From an uncultured Eubacteriales bacterium (GTDB taxonomy: Bacteria > Bacillota_A > Clostridia > Lachnospirales > Lachnospiraceae): 7,764 nt of DNA. The stretch is taken from contig ONVT01000092.1 of the NCBI GenBank assembly GCA_900321365.1, positions 1-7,764 on the forward strand, given 5' to 3'. The translations under genes and the position numbers were made by a program. Below are positions 1 through 5,436 of this stretch, piece by piece. The notes under the pieces were generated by a model. It made no database searches. It was not told where the DNA came from and saw only the letters and a program-made list of their open reading frames with translations. Every line of letters begins with the position of its first letter. Positions within the stretch are counted from its first letter, which is position 1.

Positions 1-20
1 GCAGGTGCCCTGTGGCGGAC

Positions 21-44
21 AGCCGCAGCTAATTAAGCCGCAGC
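21..44 (-). repeat. 9-base direct repeat flanking the tmRNA tag stop codon
   Basis: On the minus strand GCTGCGGCT occurs at 44-36 and again at 29-21, separated by TAATTA, which includes the tag stop codon. It lies where tmRNAs normally form the helix just after the tag frame. It may be a small tandem duplication within that helix, or helix sequence that happens to repeat. Confidence 0.7.
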
Positions 45-65
45 GAGCTGATAATTATTGTCAGC
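33..65 (-). other. tmRNA tag-peptide reading frame (ADNNYQLAAA, stop TAA)
   Basis: The resume codon is read as GCT at 65-63, giving A-D-N-N-Y-Q-L-A-A-A followed by TAA at 35-33. The hydrophobic, alanine-rich C-terminus (QLAAA) fits recognition by ClpXP-type proteases, as known for SsrA tags. The resume codon is inferred from tag composition and frame. A 9-base direct repeat (GCTGCGGCT) covers the last three sense codons and recurs just after the stop (see the repeat entry). Confidence 0.85.
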
Positions 66-161
66 GTTTATATTTAGGTTGGAATTTGACGCATCACCCT
101 GCGGATAGCTTCTCCGGATTCACAGCCCCCGTCGAAACCTTTACTACCCCATATCAGTTCC

Positions 162-190
162 AGTATAGTCATTTTAAAAATGACAGTCAA
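162..190 (-). promoter_or_regulatory. sigma-70-type promoter of ssrA with palindromic spacer
   Basis: The -35 is TTGACT (190-185) and the -10 is TATACT (167-162), with an exact 17-base spacer. The -10 ends 11 bases before the mature tmRNA 5' end, so transcription probably starts around 154-156 and the short leader is removed by RNase P, as known for tmRNA precursors. The spacer itself is a perfect inverted repeat, GTCATTTT-T-AAAATGAC (168-184). It could be a repressor site or chance AT-rich symmetry. The promoter begins 15 bases after the smpB stop, so ssrA can be expressed on its own as well as by read-through from smpB. Confidence 0.8.
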
Positions 191-205
191 GAATCACGCT
201 GCTCC

Positions 206-670
206 CTAGTGGTTATACTCCTTGAATGCACGCTCCATATCACGCCTGGCGTCCTTCTTCGCGATGTCGGCGCGCTTGTCATAGAGTTTTTTGCCCCGGG
301 CCAGGCCGATCTCACACTTCGCCAGGCTTCCCTTAAAATACACCTGCAGCGGTACGATGGTATAGCCCTGCTGAGTGGAGGCCCCCAGAAGCTTTCCGAT
401 CTCTTTTTTGTGGAGAAGAAGTTTTCTCGGACGGAGAGGATCCTTGTTGAAAATGTTTCCCTTCTCGTACGGACTGATGTGCATGCCGCTGATGATCGCC
501 TCACCATTCACGATGGTGATGAAAGACTCCTTGATGGAGCACTTTCCCATCCTGAGAGACTTTACCTCTGTCCCGGCAAGCGCAAGCCCGGCCTCATACT
601 TCTCTTCTATAAAATAATCGTGGTACGCTTTCTTGTTGTTTGCTATCAGCTTAACCGGCTTTTTTTCCAT
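206..670 (-). CDS. smpB: SsrA-binding protein SmpB
   Basis: SmpB binds the tRNA-like end of tmRNA and delivers it to the empty A site of stalled ribosomes (trans-translation, cytoplasm). The 154-residue product matches the family length. It opens with [20 protein letters not shown] (residues 7-26), then the [13 protein letters not shown] strand (28-40) of the OB-like barrel, [11 protein letters not shown] (86-96), and a basic C-terminal tail, [19 protein letters not shown] (127-145), which inserts into the mRNA channel in known structures. ssrA follows 55 bases downstream. The ATG at 670 gives the usual SmpB N-terminus, but no clear Shine-Dalgarno precedes it: the 10 bases before it are AGAGAAAAAG, and the nearest AGGG is about 14 bases away. 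A terminator and a 10-base inverted repeat lie just upstream, so smpB probably has its own promoter there, though I could not pick out convincing hexamers. Confidence 0.97.
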   Translation of the reverse strand: MEKKPVKLIANNKKAYHDYFIEEKYEAGLALAGTEVKSLRMGKCSIKESFITIVNGEAIISGMHISPYEKGNIFNKDPLRPRKLLLHKKEIGKLLGASTQQGYTIVPLQVYFKGSLAKCEIGLARGKKLYDKRADIAKKDARRDMERAFKEYNH

Positions 671-684
671 CTTTTTCTCTATGC

Positions 685-700
685 CCTGAGGATCTGTTCA
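685..700 (-). repeat. shared 16-base element, smpB copy
   Basis: The plus strand reads CCTGAGGATCTGTTCA here and CCTCAGGATCTGTTCA at 2175-2190, a 15 of 16 match in the same orientation relative to the downstream genes. Here it ends 14 bases before the smpB ATG; the htrA copy ends 43 bases before the htrA ATG. Both copies have an inverted CTGTTCA partner upstream. It may be a shared regulatory site for two protein quality control genes, or a small dispersed repeat. Confidence 0.6.
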
Positions 701-720
701 TTAATTATTTATGAACAGAT
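692..720 (-). repeat. perfect 10-base inverted repeat in the smpB leader
   Basis: On the minus strand ATCTGTTCAT (720-711) pairs with ATGAACAGAT (701-692) across a 9-base AT-rich centre. It lies between the htrA terminator and smpB, 22 bases before the smpB ATG. It is not followed by a T-run on the minus strand, so it does not look like a terminator there. It could be an operator or a leader hairpin. Its right arm continues into a 16-base element also present upstream of htrA. Confidence 0.7.
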
Positions 721-721
721 T

Positions 722-756
722 TTAAAAACCGGCAGCGCGCCTTTGACGCGCCGCCG
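722..756 (-). terminator. rho-independent terminator of htrA
   Basis: On the minus strand a 10-base stem CGGCGGCGCG / CGCGCTGCCG (756-747 with 739-730, one G-U pair) with a 7-base loop is followed at once by GTTTTT. It begins 10 bases after the htrA stop. The strong GC stem and T-run make a confident terminator, separating htrA from smpB transcription. Confidence 0.9.
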
Positions 757-766
757 ATCAGTCTTT

Positions 767-2131
767 TCAGAAGCCTCTGTCGACTTCGCCCCCACCGAAG
801 AATCCGTCGAACGGGTTCAGTTCCGGAACCTGGATGTCCACATCTTCCTCGTTCTCATTCTCGTCCTCGTCCTCTTCCTTTTCCTGGGACGTTTTCTTCG
901 CGTTCTTCACTTCTTCCGGAGCTTCCTCAAGCGTCACATCAAAGCTCTGCTCTTCGTAACCGCCTGCTCCCTGTCTCATGACCCTGACTTCAACCGTCTC
1001 ACCCGGCGAGTAGTAATTGATCTGGCGCAGGAGCGTCTCCTTGGAATCAATGTTGATTCCGTCAAATCCGACGATGATGTCGCCCTTCTTCAGACCCGCC
1101 TCGTCGCCTGCAGAACCGTCAGCCACTTCGTAGATGTAGGCGCCTTCCGGAATGTTATAGAATTCACTTGCCTCTGCGGAAACCGCCACGACAGTGATTC
1201 CCATGTAGCCGTGATCTTCCACAGTGTCTCTTGTCTCACGATTGATCAGATCCTGAAGAACCGGAATCGCAGTGCTGATCGGAATACCATAGCCGACGTT
1301 ATCACCATCCAGATATCCGGCATTGAAGATCCCGATGACCTCGCCCTTGGAATTGACGATCATGCCGCCGCTCTGTCCCTGGTTCGCGGCTCCGTCGGTC
1401 TGGAACTCTGTAAAGACGGATCCGTCCTCAACCTGGATCTCAACATCCAGAGCACTGACGATACCGGATGTCACAGAGATTCCGTCACCCAGAGTATTGC
1501 CGATGGTAATGGCGGTCTGTCCGACCTTCAGGTTATCCGAGCTTCCGAGAACAGCGATCTTCAGCTGTTTCAGGACATCCTCAGGGATATCATCCAGGTC
1601 AACCGCTATCACGGCAAGGTCTGTCCTGGGATCGGTTCCCTTGACCTTTGCGGGGACGAACAGATCATCCGGATCCTCTGCCTCCGCGGAAAACTCGACC
1701 GTCACCTCGGTAGAGTCTTCCACCACATGGTTGTTGGTCGCGATCAGGAGTTCATCATCGTTCTGGGCGATAATAAATCCGCTGGCAGCGCCCTGCACCT
1801 CATATTCCTGGGACTGTCCAAACCAGTCGATTACTTCCTGGACGCCCTTTTCCGTAACAGTGACGATCGAAGGCATCACTGCCTCGACAACGCCGGAGAC
1901 ATCCACTGCCTGTACCAACGACTCGTCCGTATTTGTTGTTTCCAGCTGAACGTGAGTCTTCTTTTCCTCTTCCTCAGCTTTCTCTTCCGTTTCCTCCACA
2001 GCCGCTTCCGTCTCGGAGACTGTCAGATTTGTCTGGCCTTCTTCGGCGAAAACAGAAGGAGCGACCTGCCCGATCACCAGAGCACCGGCGATGACTGCAC
2101 CTGTAAGTCCTGCTGCGAATCTCTTTTTCAT
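767..2131 (-). CDS. htrA: secreted HtrA/DegP-family serine protease with one PDZ domain
   Basis: A trypsin-like protease that degrades misfolded proteins outside the cytoplasmic membrane (known for HtrA). The 454-residue product starts with a signal peptide (KKR, hydrophobic core 11-23, probable signal peptidase I cut after VFA at 29) and a very acidic stretch (40-58). The protease domain is about 75-300: His135 in ATNNHVV, Asp171 in RTDLAV, Ser254 in NQGQSGG. The last differs from the usual NPGNSGG, but all three catalytic residues are present. A PDZ domain follows (about 305-402, GLKKGDIIVGFDG at 346-358). The C-terminus is unusual: a Glu/Asp/Lys tail (415-432), then a Gly/Phe-rich end. Unlike Bacillus HtrA, which has an N-terminal membrane anchor, this looks cleaved and released or wall-associated. 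The ATG at 2131 has AGGAAAGGGG 9 bases upstream. It has its own long upstream region and a terminator, so it is probably monocistronic. Confidence 0.93.
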   Translation of the reverse strand: MKKRFAAGLTGAVIAGALVIGQVAPSVFAEEGQTNLTVSETEAAVEETEEKAEEEEKKTHVQLETTNTDESLVQAVDVSGVVEAVMPSIVTVTEKGVQEVIDWFGQSQEYEVQGAASGFIIAQNDDELLIATNNHVVEDSTEVTVEFSAEAEDPDDLFVPAKVKGTDPRTDLAVIAVDLDDIPEDVLKQLKIAVLGSSDNLKVGQTAITIGNTLGDGISVTSGIVSALDVEIQVEDGSVFTEFQTDGAANQGQSGGMIVNSKGEVIGIFNAGYLDGDNVGYGIPISTAIPVLQDLINRETRDTVEDHGYMGITVVAVSAEASEFYNIPEGAYIYEVADGSAGDEAGLKKGDIIVGFDGINIDSKETLLRQINYYSPGETVEVRVMRQGAGGYEEQSFDVTLEEAPEEVKNAKKTSQEKEEDEDENENEEDVDIQVPELNPFDGFFGGGEVDRGF

Positions 2132-2159
2132 GGATCATATCCCCTTTCCTATAATCAGG

Positions 2160-2173
2160 CCGGATTCTTCCGG
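2160..2173 (-). repeat. small hairpin before the htrA ribosome binding site
   Basis: CCGGA-AGAA-TCCGG on the minus strand forms a perfect 5-base stem with a 4-base loop, ending 9 bases before the AGGAAAGGGG ribosome binding site of htrA. It has no T-run, so it is not a terminator. It may shape the htrA leader. Confidence 0.5.
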
Positions 2174-2174
2174 T

Positions 2175-2229
2175 CCTCAGGATCTGTTCAAAAACAACTC
2201 ATGAATCTTCACAGGCTGTCTCTGAACAG
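2175..2229 (-). repeat. shared 16-base element (htrA copy) with an inverted CTGTTCA partner
   Basis: CCTCAGGATCTGTTCA (plus strand, 2175-2190) matches the smpB-leader copy at 685-700 in 15 of 16 bases. TGAACAG at 2223-2229 is the inverted partner of CTGTTCA at 2184-2190, separated by 32 bases, whereas in the smpB leader the arms are only 11 bases apart. A further CTGTTCACAG, itself nearly palindromic, lies at 2301-2310. Role unknown; a regulatory site is the simplest reading. Confidence 0.55.
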
Positions 2230-2237
2230 CTCCTTCG

Positions 2238-2363
2238 TTCACATTTGAAACTGCCAGAACCGCCGGAACGGATCCAGATTTCCGGAAGCCCTGTAAATTA
2301 CTGTTCACAGGATATCTTCCAGTTGTGTTCCAAATGTGAAATAACCCTCAGGGGAAATGTGAA
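2238..2363. promoter_or_regulatory. three TTCACATTT motifs upstream of htrA, candidate operator
   Basis: The 9-mer TTCACATTT appears on the minus strand at 2363-2355 and 2340-2332, exactly 23 bases apart (about two helical turns), and on the plus strand at 2238-2246. Two same-facing copies on one DNA face are typical of OmpR-type response-regulator sites. In Bacillus, htrA is known to be controlled by the two-component system CssRS, so an analogous regulator is a reasonable guess, but I cannot claim identity with a CssR box. The copies have related outer bases too (TTTTTTCACATTTCC and TTATTTCACATTTGG). Confidence 0.5.
2311..2340 (-). promoter_or_regulatory. weak candidate promoter of htrA
   Basis: TTCACA (2340-2335, 5 of 6 to TTGACA) lies 18 bases before GATATC (2316-2311, 3 of 6 to TATAAT). 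The -35 coincides with the second TTCACATTT repeat, the arrangement expected for an activator-dependent stress promoter. It would give a leader of about 170 bases. The -10 is poor and I hold this lightly. Confidence 0.3.
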
Positions 2364-2399
2364 AAAACTGTGCCGTAATTCAGGGCCGTTCAGGAACCC

Positions 2400-3941
2400 T
2401 TACTTATGGATCAGCAGGCTCTTTCCGGTCATCTCCTTCGGCTGCTCCATCCCCATCATCTCGATCAGGGTCGGAATGATATCGCACAGTGCGCCGCCCT
2501 CTCTGAGCGTGTAGTCCGGATCGTAGTTCACAAGGATAAACGGCACCGGATTCGTGGTGTGGGCGGTAAAGGGCTCGCCGGTATCATAGTCCACCAGCTG
2601 CTCCGCGTTTCCATGGTCGGCAGTGATGAACATCTGTCCTCCCACCTCGATAATCGCGTCCACGACCCTTCCGACACACTGGTCGACAACCTCGATTGCC
2701 TTGATGGCAGCCGCCTCGACTCCCGTATGTCCGACCATGTCCGGATTCGCGAAATTTGTGATAATCACATCATATTTGCCGGAACGGATCGCCTCGACAA
2801 ACCGGTCGCAGACCTCCGGAGCACTCATCTCCGGCTTAAGGTCATAGGTGGCAACCTTGGGGCTCTTGACCAGGATTCGGTCCTCACCCGGATTCGGCTC
2901 CTCAACACCGCCGTTGAAGAAGAAAGTGACATGCGCATACTTCTCCGTCTCAGCGATACGGGCCTGCGTCATGTGATGCTGTGCCAGGAATTCTCCGAAG
3001 GTCTCAGTAATCTCCACCTTGGGGAACGCGATTTCCTTGTTCGGAATCGTGACATCATAGTCCGTGAAGCAGGCATAAAAGACCTTCTTTCTCGGCCCCC
3101 TGTCAAACTTGTCAAAATCATCTATACAGAAGCAGCGGGTGATCTCCCTGGCGCGGTCGGGACGGAAGTTGAAGAAGACGATGGAATCGCCGTCGTTGAT
3201 CGTGGTGACAGGTTTCCCGTCCTCCATCACGACAGCCGGTTCGACAAACTCGTCAGTCACACCCTTCGCGTAGGAATCCCTGATCGCCTGGACGCCGGAG
3301 ACTGCCGGAACGCCCTCCCCCAGTGTCAGGGCGCGATATGCCTTCTCAATCCGGTCCCACCGGTTGTCACGGTCCATCGCATAGTATCTTCCGGACACTA
3401 CGCCGATCTTCCCGACGCCGATCTCATCCATCTTGTCCTGGAGCTGCTGCGCATATTCCGCTCCGCTCTCGGGAGGCGTGTCTCGTCCGTCGAGGAAGCA
3501 GTGCACGAAGACCTTCTTCAGCCCTTCCCTTTTCGCCATCTCCAGCAGAGCATACAGATGGGTATTGTGGCTGTGGACGCCTCCGTCGGACAGGAGTCCG
3601 TAAAGATGCAGCTGGCTGTCATTTTCCCTGACATTGTTCATCGCCTTCAGCAGAACTTCATTCTGAAAGAAGTCGCCGTCCTGGATCGCCTTGGTGATCC
3701 TTGTCAGATCCTGATAGACGATACGGCCGGCTCCCATGTTAAGGTGTCCGACCTCAGAGTTTCCCATCTGCCCGTCCGGGAGACCGACATACAGCCCGCT
3801 GGCCTGTCCCTGCACAAACGGATACTCCTTCATCAGGCGATCCATCACCGGTTTGTCTGCCTCAGCGACCGCGTTATGGTCTTTTCTCGGATTCAGTCCA
3901 TATCCGTCAAGGATCATCAATACAGTTGGTCTCTTGCTCAT
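2400..3941 (-). CDS. gpmI: 2,3-bisphosphoglycerate-independent phosphoglycerate mutase
   Basis: Interconverts 3- and 2-phosphoglycerate in glycolysis and gluconeogenesis (cytoplasm, Mn-dependent in Gram-positives). The 513-residue product has the usual family length. Asp12 (VLMILDGYG) and the phosphoserine Ser62 (GQMGNSEVGH) match numbering known from the Geobacillus enzyme. Substrate-binding residues include His123, DGRD (151-154), Arg185, Arg191 and Arg260/Arg263 in NFRPDRARE. The second metal set is Asp401 and His405 (NPDMVGH), DH (442-443, ITADHGNAEQ) and His461 (HTTNPVP). The start is set at the ATG at 3941, where AAGGAG has an 8-base gap; an in-frame ATG 6 bases earlier would be only 2 bases from it, and a TTG start at 3959 would overlap it. 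It follows hom by 56 bases with no terminator, so the two are probably co-transcribed. The full set of mutase residues argues against a homoserine-kinase-like paralogue. Confidence 0.97.
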   Translation of the reverse strand: MSKRPTVLMILDGYGLNPRKDHNAVAEADKPVMDRLMKEYPFVQGQASGLYVGLPDGQMGNSEVGHLNMGAGRIVYQDLTRITKAIQDGDFFQNEVLLKAMNNVRENDSQLHLYGLLSDGGVHSHNTHLYALLEMAKREGLKKVFVHCFLDGRDTPPESGAEYAQQLQDKMDEIGVGKIGVVSGRYYAMDRDNRWDRIEKAYRALTLGEGVPAVSGVQAIRDSYAKGVTDEFVEPAVVMEDGKPVTTINDGDSIVFFNFRPDRAREITRCFCIDDFDKFDRGPRKKVFYACFTDYDVTIPNKEIAFPKVEITETFGEFLAQHHMTQARIAETEKYAHVTFFFNGGVEEPNPGEDRILVKSPKVATYDLKPEMSAPEVCDRFVEAIRSGKYDVIITNFANPDMVGHTGVEAAAIKAIEVVDQCVGRVVDAIIEVGGQMFITADHGNAEQLVDYDTGEPFTAHTTNPVPFILVNYDPDYTLREGGALCDIIPTLIEMMGMEQPKEMTGKSLLIHK

Positions 3942-3949
3942 ACTCATCT

Positions 3950-3955
3950 CTCCTT
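3950..3955 (-). promoter_or_regulatory. ribosome binding site deciding the gpmI start
   Basis: AAGGAG (minus, 3955-3950) is followed by AG ATG AGT ATG AGC. The second ATG (3941) is 8 bases away, the normal spacing; the first (3947) is 2 bases away. Hence the second is preferred. Confidence 0.75.
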
Positions 3956-3997
3956 CCAAAATAGATAATGACAGCGATTGGAATCTGTAAAAAGCAG

Positions 3998-5284
3998 TTA
4001 ATACACCCGGATCAATGTGGCAACCTTCCGGACAACACTGCTGGATTCCAGGATCAGCAGCGCGTCTGAGATGTGACGCTCCTTAACGCTGCTCGTGATG
4101 ATGACCAGCTCAGCGTCCTTTCCGATCTTGTCCTTCTGAATGACCTGCTCGATGGAGACAGAATTATTCCCGAAGATGCTGGCGATCGTCGCAAGCACGC
4201 CCGGTTTGTCCTCCACCTCCATGCGGATGAAATGCCGCGACATCGTATTCTCTATCTTCCTGATCGGAATCGACCGGTAAACATTGTCCTTCGTGGAGCC
4301 CACAGAATGCTGCTCGATACGGCGCGCAACGGCGAACACATCTCCCAGTACCGCGCTCGCGGTGGGCATCTCTCCGGCACCCTTTCCGTAGAACATTACA
4401 TCCCCCACGGCATCACCGTCTACATAGACTGCGTTATAGGAACCGCTGACAGAGGCCAGGGGATGATCCTCCGGAATCAGCAGTGGATGCACCTTCACCT
4501 CGATTCCCTCGGAAGTGCTCGACGCCATGGCGATCAGTTTGATCACACGTCCCAGGTTCCTGGCATAGGAGATATCCTTCGCAGTGATCTTTGTGATTCC
4601 CTCCGTGTATACATCGCGGAAGGTAACTCTCGAGTGAAATGCGATCGTTGCCAGAATCGCGATCTTGCGGGCAGCGTCATACCCCTCCACATCCGCAGTC
4701 GGATCCGCCTCGGCATAGCCAAGCTCCTTCGCCTCCTCCAGGGCATCCTCATATTCCATTCCCTCATTCGTCATCTTTGAGAGAATGTAATTCGTCGTTC
4801 CATTCACGATACCCATGACCATGCGGATCTCATTCGCGGCAAGGCTGTTCTTAAGCGGGCTGATGATTGGGATTCCTCCCGCGACGGCAGCTTCAAACCG
4901 AAGCTCCACATGATTCTCCTCCGCGATCTGCAGCAGCTCTCCTCCCCGGTCAGCAATCAGGTCCTTGTTTGCAGTCACGACACTCTTCCCGGCTTCCAGC
5001 GCACTGCGGATATATGTATACGCCGGCTCCATCCCGCCCATCAGCTCGATGACGATATCGATTTCCGGATCCTCCAGAATCCCTTCAATAGACGTCGTGA
5101 GGATCGAAGGATCCTGAACCTTTTCCTGGTGTTTCTGGACATCCCTCACCAGAATCGATCGGATATTCAGATACGTATTCAGCTTCTGCAGCATCTCGCC
5201 CTTCTGCAGCTGCAAAATCTTATACACACCGGTACCGACCGTTCCGAATCCCAGAAGCGCGACATTGATTCCTTCCTGTGACAT
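3998..5284 (-). CDS. hom: homoserine dehydrogenase with C-terminal ACT domain
   Basis: Reduces aspartate-semialdehyde to homoserine with NAD(P)H, the branch point to threonine and methionine (cytoplasm). The 428-residue protein has an N-terminal Rossmann fold (NVALLGFGTVGTGVY, 7-21), the nucleotide-site lysine in TANKDL (104-109), the catalytic-domain signature GGIPI...NGTTNYIL (136-168), and DPTADVEGYDAARK (194-207) with the conserved acidic residues and catalytic lysine. An ACT domain fills about 351-428 (MEVEDKPGVLATIASIF), known as the site of threonine feedback in Gram-positive Hom. The ATG at 5284 is chosen because AAGGAA lies 7 bases upstream and the protein then starts MSQEGINVAL, as in relatives; an in-frame start 42 bases earlier lacks a ribosome binding site. 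A promoter and structured leader precede it; gpmI follows. No aspartokinase, thrB or thrC is in the window. Confidence 0.97.
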   Translation of the reverse strand: MSQEGINVALLGFGTVGTGVYKILQLQKGEMLQKLNTYLNIRSILVRDVQKHQEKVQDPSILTTSIEGILEDPEIDIVIELMGGMEPAYTYIRSALEAGKSVVTANKDLIADRGGELLQIAEENHVELRFEAAVAGGIPIISPLKNSLAANEIRMVMGIVNGTTNYILSKMTNEGMEYEDALEEAKELGYAEADPTADVEGYDAARKIAILATIAFHSRVTFRDVYTEGITKITAKDISYARNLGRVIKLIAMASSTSEGIEVKVHPLLIPEDHPLASVSGSYNAVYVDGDAVGDVMFYGKGAGEMPTASAVLGDVFAVARRIEQHSVGSTKDNVYRSIPIRKIENTMSRHFIRMEVEDKPGVLATIASIFGNNSVSIEQVIQKDKIGKDAELVIITSSVKERHISDALLILESSSVVRKVATLIRVY

Positions 5285-5337
5285 ACCCTGTTTCCTTCTG
5301 TACCCTGCGCAATCCGTACAAGCCATTCCACCTGTGC

Positions 5338-5397
5338 GGTCTCTTGACAGCAGACCATCAGTTCAAGTCTTCCGGCGCCCCAAAACCGGGACGCCGG
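5338..5397 (-). promoter_or_regulatory. structured 5' leader of hom (GC hairpin plus two competing stems)
   Basis: In the minus-strand transcript the first element is a 10-base stem CCGGCGTCCC / GGGGCGCCGG (5397-5388 with 5381-5372, one U-G pair) closing a GGTTTT loop, almost at the predicted 5' end. Next, CTTGA (5367-5363) can pair with TCAAG (5347-5343), and GGTCT (5356-5352) with AGACC (5342-5338). These two stems interleave with no bases between TCAAG and AGACC, so they probably exclude each other. No T-box consensus or known riboswitch core was recognised, and the leader (about 115 bases) is short for a T-box. Confidence 0.45.
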
Positions 5398-5406
5398 CTA
5401 CATGCC

Positions 5407-5436
5407 ATTATACACTTACAAAAAAGCAAAAAGCAA
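5407..5436 (-). promoter_or_regulatory. sigma-70-type promoter of the hom-gpmI unit
   Basis: A perfect -10 TATAAT (5412-5407) lies 18 bases after TTGCTT (5436-5431). Transcription would start near 5400, about 115 bases before the hom ATG. The -35 and spacer are built from the T-rich tail of the terminator after the MATE gene, so the two signals overlap. Confidence 0.7.

Larger units (their letters stand above)
1..150 (-). ncRNA. ssrA: tmRNA (transfer-messenger RNA), 5' part, truncated by window edge
   Basis: tmRNA works with SmpB to release ribosomes stalled on broken messages and adds a degradation tag to the unfinished protein. Read on the minus strand, the RNA begins GGGGTAGTAAAGGTTTCGAC and continues GGGGGC, the classic tmRNA 5' acceptor-stem and D-loop-like signature. 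About 85 bases later comes the tag frame (33-65): GCT GAC AAT AAT TAT CAG CTC GCT GCG GCT TAA. The position directly downstream of smpB is the usual one in Gram-positive bacteria. The mature 5' end is put at 150 because the GGGG run starts there. A full tmRNA is roughly 350 bases, so the 3' half with the remaining pseudoknots and the alanine-acceptor T-arm lies outside the window. Seen directly: signature and tag frame. Known: function. Confidence 0.95.
2132..2399. other. 268-base intergenic region between gpmI and htrA
   Basis: I see no coding sequence on either strand here that looks real. It holds the htrA ribosome binding site, a small hairpin, the shared 16-base element, three TTCACATTT motifs and a weak promoter candidate. 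A T6 run (2369-2364) lies 30 bases after the gpmI stop but lacks a convincing stem, so the gpmI terminator is not identified. Confidence 0.7.

Noticed and set aside
5..2248. Open frame of 747 codons on the plus strand
   Set aside because: It runs antisense through tmRNA, smpB and htrA, shows no recognisable domain and has arginine/leucine-rich shadow composition. The minus-strand genes explain it.
2364..2400. Possible gpmI terminator before the T6 run
   Set aside because: The best stem I could find is only three pairs (GCC/GGC), too weak to call.
2406..3968. Open frame of 520 codons on the plus strand
   Set aside because: It is an almost exact mirror of gpmI. It stays open because gpmI uses few codons that read as stops in that antisense frame; the product resembles no family I know.
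3962..3991. Possible separate gpmI promoter (TTTACA, 18 bases, TATCTA)
   Set aside because: The -10 matches only 3 of 6 bases and transcription would start almost on the ribosome binding site. Co-transcription with hom is simpler.
4073..4780. Plus-strand open frame antisense to hom
   Set aside because: Shadow of hom in another frame with no recognisable motif. The same holds for the plus-strand frames inside the MATE (5580-6152, 6155-6940) and isomerase (6968-7249, 7313-7615) genes.
5285..5400. T-box or SAM riboswitch upstream of hom
   Set aside because: The leader is only about 115 bases, the AGGGTGGNACCGCG T-box core is absent, and no antiterminator/terminator pair precedes the gene.
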